In this document: positions 24,206 through 28,308 of the stretch, piece after piece
How positions within the stretch are numbered: position 1 is the stretch's first letter
Layout of the letters: each line of letters starts with the position of its first letter
Origin: Candidatus Shapirobacteria bacterium
Lineage (GTDB): Bacteria; Patescibacteriota; Microgenomatia; UBA12405
NCBI GenBank assembly: GCA_018500045.2
Contig: JAHBAQ020000075.1
Coordinates: 1-28,308, forward strand
Direction of reading: 5' to 3'
Length of the DNA: 28,308 bases
Notes under the pieces: generated by a model
What the model was told of the DNA's origin: nothing
Seen by the model: only the letters and a program-made list of their open reading frames with translations
The model's database searches: none
Position numbers and translations under genes: made by a program

Positions 24206-24832
24206 ATGCACGAAATCAGATTTTCACCATCAGACATAGCCTTCTTTCACAATCAAAAAACCGAAACAGAAAATCGTCTGACTGATTTTAATTCCAGTTA
24301 CGCTGCTAATTCCCCAGAAGTAGAGCTTCCCTATTCTTCCGAAACTATTTCTACTGCTTTTCAGCCTCTACTCGAAATTTTACAATCAAAAATTCCCTCA
24401 ATTAATCAAGCCAGAATACTAGAAATCGGTGGCTCTAGTGGACTTTTGTCTAAATATCTTCAAGATCAAGGCGCCAATGTCACCATGGTCGAAATTCAAT
24501 CAATATTTGTCGATCAAGCCAAAAAACGAGGAATCGATGCCCGACGTTACAACGGTTCAAGTCTGACCTCAGTCATTGATAGATCAGATAACTTTGATGT
24601 CATTATCGCCAACAGAGTTTTTGAAGATATTGTTATGGACGAATACTCAGCCAAAGTTCTCATCAAACAATCATCTTTATTTCTTAAACCTCAAGGTTTC
24701 CTCCTCATTGGTAGCCAAAACCCACTGGCTATTTGGGATTACGCCTTTCTCAAAAATGGTTTTAATATCACTGACACTAAGCAATCAAATTTTAATCCCT
24801 ATATTAAAGAAGTCCGAGTCTATCAACAATAA
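24206..24832 (+). CDS. Class I SAM-dependent methyltransferase
   Basis: The 208-residue protein has motif I ILEIGGSSG (about residue 72), an acidic MVE at the end of strand 2, and FDVIIANRVFED as motif IV region. The substrate is unknown. I use ATG 24206; the frame extends to TTG 24140, but that codon lies inside the cassette B hairpin. There is no SD, and the base composition is that of the host genome, unlike cassettes B and C on either side. Confidence 0.75.
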   Translation: MHEIRFSPSDIAFFHNQKTETENRLTDFNSSYAANSPEVELPYSSETISTAFQPLLEILQSKIPSINQARILEIGGSSGLLSKYLQDQGANVTMVEIQSIFVDQAKKRGIDARRYNGSSLTSVIDRSDNFDVIIANRVFEDIVMDEYSAKVLIKQSSLFLKPQGFLLIGSQNPLAIWDYAFLKNGFNITDTKQSNFNPYIKEVRVYQQ

Positions 24833-24844
24833 TTAACTTTAATT

Positions 24845-24873
24845 TTGACCAAAACCTTTATTTCAGTTATAAT
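24845..24873 (+). promoter_or_regulatory. Promoter of cassette C
   Basis: TTGACC (24845-24850) and TATAAT (24868-24873) are 17 bases apart. The leader of about 140 bases ends in the hairpin TTATCGGC-CCAGT-GCCGATAA (24989-25009), four bases before the SD. Confidence 0.75.
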
Positions 24874-25028
24874 CGCCCAAAATAATTAAATAAAAAAAAT
24901 CAGTATATTCTTACAAATATATCTCGCGATTTTCTTTTTGTTTTTTATCCTAAGTACTTTGGAAAATTTTTCTTTTCTTTATTTTAATTTATCGGCCCAG
25001 TGCCGATAATAATAAGGAGGGGTGTCCG

Positions 25029-25184
25029 GTGGCAGCAGACAAAAACGGGAACAAGAATCATGGACCCGTCGGCTCTCGCGCTGTGCTCGCACAGGAAAGA
25101 CACAACCAACGATCTGCGCAAGTCGTTCCCCCACCCACTGCCAAGAAGAAGAAAAAAGACCAACATATGAAAAAAGGGAGATAG
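25029..25184 (+). CDS. Cassette C: 51-residue Lys/Arg-rich protein
   Basis: GTG 25029 lies six bases after AAGGAGGGG (25014-25022). The product starts MAADKNGNKNHG, is rich in basic residues, has PPP, and ends in a KKKKK tract and KKGR; it looks disordered and nucleic-acid-binding-like. I do not recognise it. A GTG at 25022 in another frame opens a 91-residue frame, but it touches the SD with no spacing and runs through the 3' hairpin, so I reject it. Its composition is GC-rich like cassettes A, B and D. Confidence 0.5.
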   Translation: MAADKNGNKNHGPVGSRAVLAQERHNQRSAQVVPPPTAKKKKKDQHMKKGR

Positions 25185-25280
25185 TTCAGTTCTTCCACCC
25201 ACGCACACAGAACTATCACCATTTTCCGGCGGAGCGTACTCCAAAGTTACACTCATCTGTAACTTACGCTCCGCCGGTTT
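25180..25280 (+). terminator. Two 3' hairpins after cassette C
   Basis: GATAGTTC (25180-25187) pairs with GAACTATC (25210-25217). Then CCGGCGGAGCGTA (25226-25238) pairs with TACGCTCCGCCGG (25265-25277), enclosing an inner AAGTTAC/GTAACTT stem, and TTT follows. The two-tier design matches the ends of cassettes A and D. Confidence 0.6.
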
Positions 25281-25307
25281 CCTCAATTCATCAATAATTC
25301 CCCAATT

Positions 25308-25353
25308 AAGTGCTAAAATAATCCAATTTGGAAAATCAAAAGTATTAGCACTT
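25308..25353 (+). promoter_or_regulatory. Weak promoter and inverted repeat ahead of cassette D
   Basis: TGC-TAAAAT (25311-25319) is an extended -10 without a clear -35. The same bases form one arm of a 9-bp inverted repeat (AAGTGCTAA 25308-25316, TTAGCACTT 25345-25353), a possible operator. Cassette D might also be read through from C. Confidence 0.35.
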
Positions 25354-25433
25354 TCACATAAATTTTCAAATTAAAAATTTTTTGATAAGTAATTTTTGCC
25401 GTCAATTCGGCAATTAATAAGGAGGTATTCCTT

Positions 25434-25673
25434 ATGGAAGAGAATGGTTGGGACAACCGCCTAGTTGAACAGGTCAACGCTGGAGGCCAACTCGTCAGGA
25501 TCAATATCTTTCCTAAAGACAGAAAAAGATGTCTAACCCGACAAGCCACCATAGAACTCCTGACCCAACTTGATACGCCATATCAAATCGGACCAAGCGG
25601 ATATCCGTTAGTATTACGAAGGGATGCCGACAGTTTCGATTCCCACTACTATCGCATAGTTGTCGTTAGCTAA
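25434..25673 (+). CDS. Cassette D: 79-residue unknown protein
   Basis: A small soluble protein I cannot assign. AAGGAGG (25419-25425) is eight bases from the ATG, and the hairpin TTGCCG-TCAATT-CGGCAA (25396-25413) ends five bases before the SD. Unlike B and C it has an ordinary mixed composition with predicted strands and helices (VRINIFP, TIELLTQL, YYRIVVV), so it is probably folded. It shares with A-C the GC-rich coding style and the 3' two-tier hairpin. It is next to the rplJ promoter. Confidence 0.6.
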   Translation: MEENGWDNRLVEQVNAGGQLVRINIFPKDRKRCLTRQATIELLTQLDTPYQIGPSGYPLVLRRDADSFDSHYYRIVVVS

Positions 25674-25691
25674 CCCACCTCCACACTTCTT

Positions 25692-25745
25692 CCCCCTCTC
25701 CTTAATTCACTTCTGACATTGTCAGAGTTTAAAGAGGAGAGGGGG
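25692..25745 (+). terminator. Two-tier 3' hairpin of cassette D
   Basis: CCCCCTCTCCT (25692-25702) pairs perfectly with AGGAGAGGGGG (25735-25745). Inside lies TCTGAC-ATT-GTCAGA (25712-25726). No long T run follows directly, but it would strongly separate the cassette from the rplJ promoter 15 bases later. Confidence 0.65.
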
Positions 25746-25759
25746 CACGGTATTTATCC

Positions 25760-25789
25760 TTAGACTTTTATTTTTATTTTTGTTATAAT
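25760..25789 (+). promoter_or_regulatory. Promoter of rplJ-rplL
   Basis: TTAGAC (25760-25765) and TATAAT (25784-25789) are 18 bases apart, with TGT before the -10. Confidence 0.65.
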
Positions 25790-25795
25790 TCCCCA

Positions 25796-25964
25796 TCAAC
25801 CGAAGATAGTAGGCATACCAATAAGTCCCACCGAGGTCAAAACAATTTATTTTGTCTTGAATCATCCTCGCTTCTTCGGCGAGGTTTTTTTTGTTAAATA
25901 GGTCTAAATTTGGAATAAAATGACAAATTTTGCCTATTTATCAAACCCCGATTCATCGGGGTAG
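25796..25964 (+). promoter_or_regulatory. Ribosomal protein L10 leader with attenuator
   Basis: The 200-base stretch before rplJ contains the L10-leader-like core (GAAGATAGTAGG and CCCACCGAGGT). It is followed by CCTCGC/GCGAGG (25866-25884) and eight T, an intrinsic terminator. CGAGG in the core could pair instead with CCTCG, so the terminator and the L10-binding fold are mutually exclusive. A further CCCCGA/TCGGGG hairpin (25946-25961) lies nearer the start. The logical reading is feedback control by the L10-L7/L12 complex. Confidence 0.75.
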
Positions 25965-25994
25965 CTCTAGAAAATATTATTAATTCAATCACAA

Positions 25995-26513
25995 ATGCCA
26001 AATCAAGCCAAAATCGATCAAGTCGCTGATATTACCAGCAAACTTGAAAGTGCTAAATCTTGTGCTTTGATTCAGTATCAGGGTCTCAACGCTGCTGACG
26101 TTTCCGCTCTTCGCGATAACGTTCGTGCTGCTGGCGGTAAAATTGAAGTTGTCAAAAACAGCCTTATTTCTCGTGCTTTTGCCAACATCGGTATTACTCT
26201 CCCTGAAACTTTGACTGGCCCAACCGCCATCACCTTCTGTAACGAAGATGAAGTCAATCCTTTAAAAGAGATTGATAAAGTCAACAAAGATCACGATTTC
26301 ATCACCTTCAAATACGGTGTCTACGACAAAAAACTTCTCGGATTTGATGAATTAAAGCAATTCATCTCTCTTCCATCCAAATCAGCCCTTATGGCTCAAC
26401 TTTTAGGTGGATTAGTCAATCCTTTACAACGTCTTGCTTATGGTTTGAAATACAACCAAACTCAACTCGCTTTAGCTCTTAAAGCTGTTGCTGACAAACA
26501 AGAGCAAAATTAA
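25995..26513 (+). CDS. rplJ: 50S ribosomal protein L10
   Basis: L10 is the base of the ribosomal stalk that holds L7/L12. The 172-residue protein has the family's N-terminal rRNA-binding part (VVKNSLISRAF) and a C-terminal helix rich in Ala and Leu for L7/L12 dimers (LKYNQTQLALALKAVAD). Length is standard. No SD is seen before the ATG. Confidence 0.95.
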   Translation: MPNQAKIDQVADITSKLESAKSCALIQYQGLNAADVSALRDNVRAAGGKIEVVKNSLISRAFANIGITLPETLTGPTAITFCNEDEVNPLKEIDKVNKDHDFITFKYGVYDKKLLGFDELKQFISLPSKSALMAQLLGGLVNPLQRLAYGLKYNQTQLALALKAVADKQEQN

Positions 26514-26543
26514 TTATTATATATTTATTAAAATATTAAAAAT

Positions 26544-26936
26544 ATGGAACTTTCTGCAAAATTGCAAAAAATATTAGATTCTATTGCTGAACTTTCAGTT
26601 TTAGAATTGTCTGAACTCGTTAAAGGTATCGAAGAAAAATTCGATGTCAAAGCTGTCGCTGCTGCTCCTGTAGCTGCTGCTGGTGCCGCCACTACTGGTG
26701 CTGCCGCTCCTGCTGCTGAAGAAAAGAGTGAATTTGATGTTGTCATCACTTCTGGTGGTACCAACAAAATCGCTGTTATCAAAGTTGTCCGAGAATTCAA
26801 ACCAGAATTAGGTTTGAAAGAAGCTAAAGATATGGTCGATGCTACCCCAGCTTCTCTCGGTACTATGAAAAAAGATGCTGCTAATGATGCTAAAGCAAAA
26901 TTAGAAGCCGCCGGCGCTCAAGTTGAATTAAAATAA
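26544..26936 (+). CDS. rplL: 50S ribosomal protein L7/L12
   Basis: It recruits GTPase factors to the ribosome. The 130-residue protein shows the N-terminal dimer domain, an Ala-rich hinge (about 37-57) and the factor-binding C-terminal domain (KIAVIKVVRE, LGLKEAKDMVD). It follows rplJ after 30 AT-rich bases. Confidence 0.97.
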   Translation: MELSAKLQKILDSIAELSVLELSELVKGIEEKFDVKAVAAAPVAAAGAATTGAAAPAAEEKSEFDVVITSGGTNKIAVIKVVREFKPELGLKEAKDMVDATPASLGTMKKDAANDAKAKLEAAGAQVELK

Positions 26937-26958
26937 TTTTAATTTCTACTTAAACTTT

Positions 26959-26985
26959 AAACCCCCTCTTTCGAGGGGGTTTTTG
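26959..26985 (+). terminator. Intrinsic terminator after rplL
   Basis: CCCCCTC pairs with GAGGGGG around TTTC, followed by TTTTT. The flanking ACTTTAAACCCC matches the rplA terminator's 5' side. Confidence 0.9.
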
Positions 26986-26996
26986 GTTTAATAAAA

Positions 26997-27779
26997 TTAT
27001 TTTGCTGTAATATTCAGTGATGGCAAACCTTGTTTTATCCACAAATTTCCACTTCTCTCTCCATTTCTGTTCATCAATCCACTCTCAAGAACTTTTTGTA
27101 TAATTTTTTCTCCCAAAAAACCCATTTCTTCTTTAGAAAGTTTCTTTTTGCGCAAAATAGTATTCAATTTAACTTCTACTCCTAAATCTGTTTCAGCTTC
27201 CTGAAGTAGATACACCACACAAATACTATATATACCTAAAACAGAGCATATCTCTCTACCTAAATTCCTAAATTCTCCCGAATATTCTAATCTCTTTTCT
27301 TTTTTAGATTCTAAATTACTATCTCCTACTATTTTTGGCGACAAAAATAAACTTACAAAACCAGAAGGTATATCATCTTTCAAACTATCAGGGATAGAAA
27401 TATTATCTTTTGATTTCGTTTCGCTATTAATCGCAATAAATAAGCTATCCCTCCAACCCTGAACAACCACTTTATCAATTCCGAAATCTTTACTTTTATC
27501 AAAAACACCATTTACTACCATAGCCACATCTGCATCTGAAGGTTCAAAAATTTCTCCAACACCATACTCATCAGCACCACAGGTATAAGAAACCTTAATC
27601 GTTTTTTCATTATTTTCTAAACCACTACCGTCTATTCTAAATTCTCTATCCTTTTTATCTGGTATTTTTAAACCAGTCAAAGTAACGTCCAAAACTGCAT
27701 TACAAAGATCAATTTGTTTTTGCTTTGGTTGATCTGAAAACTGATTTAAAGGAATACCTAGTTCACATATAGGAGCCAT
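26997..27779 (-). CDS. Unknown protein with tautomerase-like N terminus
   Basis: The 260-residue protein is not one I recognise. Its first 45 residues (MAPICELGIPLN, a helix with KQKQIDLCNAVLDVT, then an EFRID strand) resemble the beta-alpha-beta unit of tautomerase/MIF proteins, but the N-terminal Pro comes third after Met-Ala, so catalysis of the usual type is doubtful. The remainder is a mix of strands and helices with no signal peptide or membrane segment, ending in a helical Lys-rich region and a KQGLPS strand. It is divergent from the TrmB-type regulator across 60 bases, which may control it. Confidence 0.5.
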   Translation of the reverse strand: MAPICELGIPLNQFSDQPKQKQIDLCNAVLDVTLTGLKIPDKKDREFRIDGSGLENNEKTIKVSYTCGADEYGVGEIFEPSDADVAMVVNGVFDKSKDFGIDKVVVQGWRDSLFIAINSETKSKDNISIPDSLKDDIPSGFVSLFLSPKIVGDSNLESKKEKRLEYSGEFRNLGREICSVLGIYSICVVYLLQEAETDLGVEVKLNTILRKKKLSKEEMGFLGEKIIQKVLESGLMNRNGERSGNLWIKQGLPSLNITAK

Positions 27780-27803
27780 AATTAAATTAATTTTTAATTT
27801 TGG

Positions 27804-27832
27804 TTGATTTTACTCAACAAATCCTCTAAAAT
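27804..27832 (+). promoter_or_regulatory. Promoter of the leaderless TrmB-type gene
   Basis: TTGATT (27804-27809) and TAAAAT (27827-27832) are 17 bases apart. The -10 ends seven bases before ATG 27840, so the mRNA would start at the start codon. Confidence 0.6.
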
Positions 27833-27839
27833 ACACTTG

Positions 27840-28308
27840 ATGTCCGAAAAAACAGACAACTTAACTACCATCCTAAAACCTTATGGTTTAACCGAAGAAG
27901 AGTCAGTTATTTACCTAAGTTTACTAGTAAACAACACTTCTTCTGCTCTCACCATCAGTCGCCAAACCCATATTTCCAGGACTAAAGTGTACCGTATTTT
28001 GGACAAACTTATTCAAAAACAATTAGTTGTTCAAGAATATAGCCAAAACGGTTTTAAATTTAAAGCCAATCCTCCTTCACAGTTGGAATATTTAATTAAT
28101 CAAAAAGAAATCGAAATTTCCTCCCTCAAACAAACCCTGCCTCAAACCATTAATCTTTTGGAAAATTGTCTTAACCAAAATCATCCTCAATCCCAAATTC
28201 TTTATTATCGTGGGAAGGAAGGTTTATCCCAAGTCAACTGGAATTTACTTAACGCCACCAAAGAATTTTTAAGTTACGAAGTTGATGTTGCTGAAGCTTA
28301 TCTTCCCC
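27840..28308 (+). CDS. TrmB-family winged-helix regulator (truncated by the window end)
   Basis: The first 156 residues are visible. Residues about 10-75 form a winged helix (LTEEESVIYLSLL, ISRQTHISRTKVYRILDKL) typical of TrmB-type sensors, followed by a coiled-coil-like linker (NQKEIEISSLKQTLP) and the beginning of a domain (YYRGKEGLSQVNWNLL) seen in TrmB-like CPR and archaeal proteins. It may regulate the divergent unknown gene. The C terminus lies beyond the window. Confidence 0.8.
   Translation, partial: MSEKTDNLTTILKPYGLTEEESVIYLSLLVNNTSSALTISRQTHISRTKVYRILDKLIQKQLVVQEYSQNGFKFKANPPSQLEYLINQKEIEISSLKQTLPQTINLLENCLNQNHPQSQILYYRGKEGLSQVNWNLLNATKEFLSYEVDVAEAYLP

Noticed and set aside
25022..25297. 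91-residue ORF in cassette C
   Set aside because: Its GTG touches the SD without spacing and the frame runs through the long 3' hairpin; the 51-residue frame at 25029 fits better.
1..28308. tRNA or rRNA genes, CRISPR arrays, insertion sequences
   Set aside because: I saw no cloverleaf, rRNA, regularly spaced repeat or transposase on either strand.

Overview
The window looks like a chromosomal segment of a Candidate Phyla Radiation (Patescibacteria) bacterium, most likely Microgenomates-like. The evidence is an AT-rich genome with compact or shortened enzymes, a large GT-C-type membrane protein, Asn-rich surface proteins, a class II (B12-dependent) ribonucleotide reductase, and many genes that appear to be transcribed without a leader. 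The lineage is inferred from gene content and style, not from a phylogeny.

Layout. 1-1250: a GC-rich accessory cassette (cassette A) with a consensus promoter, a long folded leader, a zinc-ribbon/membrane ORF and a two-tier 3' hairpin. 1262-4793: a GT-C-like membrane protein and a 2H phosphoesterase. 4799-8374 (minus): glyA, prs, tmk, thyX, a one-carbon/dTMP/PRPP group. 8564-9271: upp. 9315-13840 (minus): nrdR, nrdJ and a PduO-type cobalamin adenosyltransferase, then a cobalamin-riboswitch-like element and an unknown zinc-ribbon protein; a NrdR-box-like palindrome sits upstream of nrdR. 13995-17203 (minus): two related secreted repeat proteins and a 31-residue membrane peptide, behind a leader with a terminator-like hairpin. 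17512-19643: secE, nusG, rplK, rplA. 19725-21893: divergent ddl and a MurF-like ligase. 21883-23610 (minus): an NDT-like protein and a membrane-anchored hydrolase. 23649-25745: three more GC-rich cassettes (B, C, D) with a methyltransferase between B and C. 25760-26985: L10 leader, rplJ, rplL. 26997-28308: an unknown gene and a divergent, truncated TrmB-type regulator.

How the genes work together. NrdJ needs adenosylcobalamin, PduO makes it, NrdR senses nucleotide state, and the B12 element next to them probably controls the unknown downstream protein. SHMT, ThyX and Tmk form a short route to dTTP, while Prs and Upp supply PRPP and salvage uracil. Ddl makes the D-Ala-D-Ala that MurF adds to the peptidoglycan precursor.

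Most unusual. Four small GC-rich ORFs (A-D) share one architecture: promoter, AT-rich leader, short hairpin, consensus Shine-Dalgarno (SD), GC-rich small basic or zinc-ribbon ORF, and a long two-tier 3' hairpin. Promoters A and B are near-duplicates. Three of the cassettes, with their interposed methyltransferase, lie inside the normally contiguous rplA-rplJ interval. They contrast sharply with the leaderless or SD-poor host genes around them. I recognise none of the four products.
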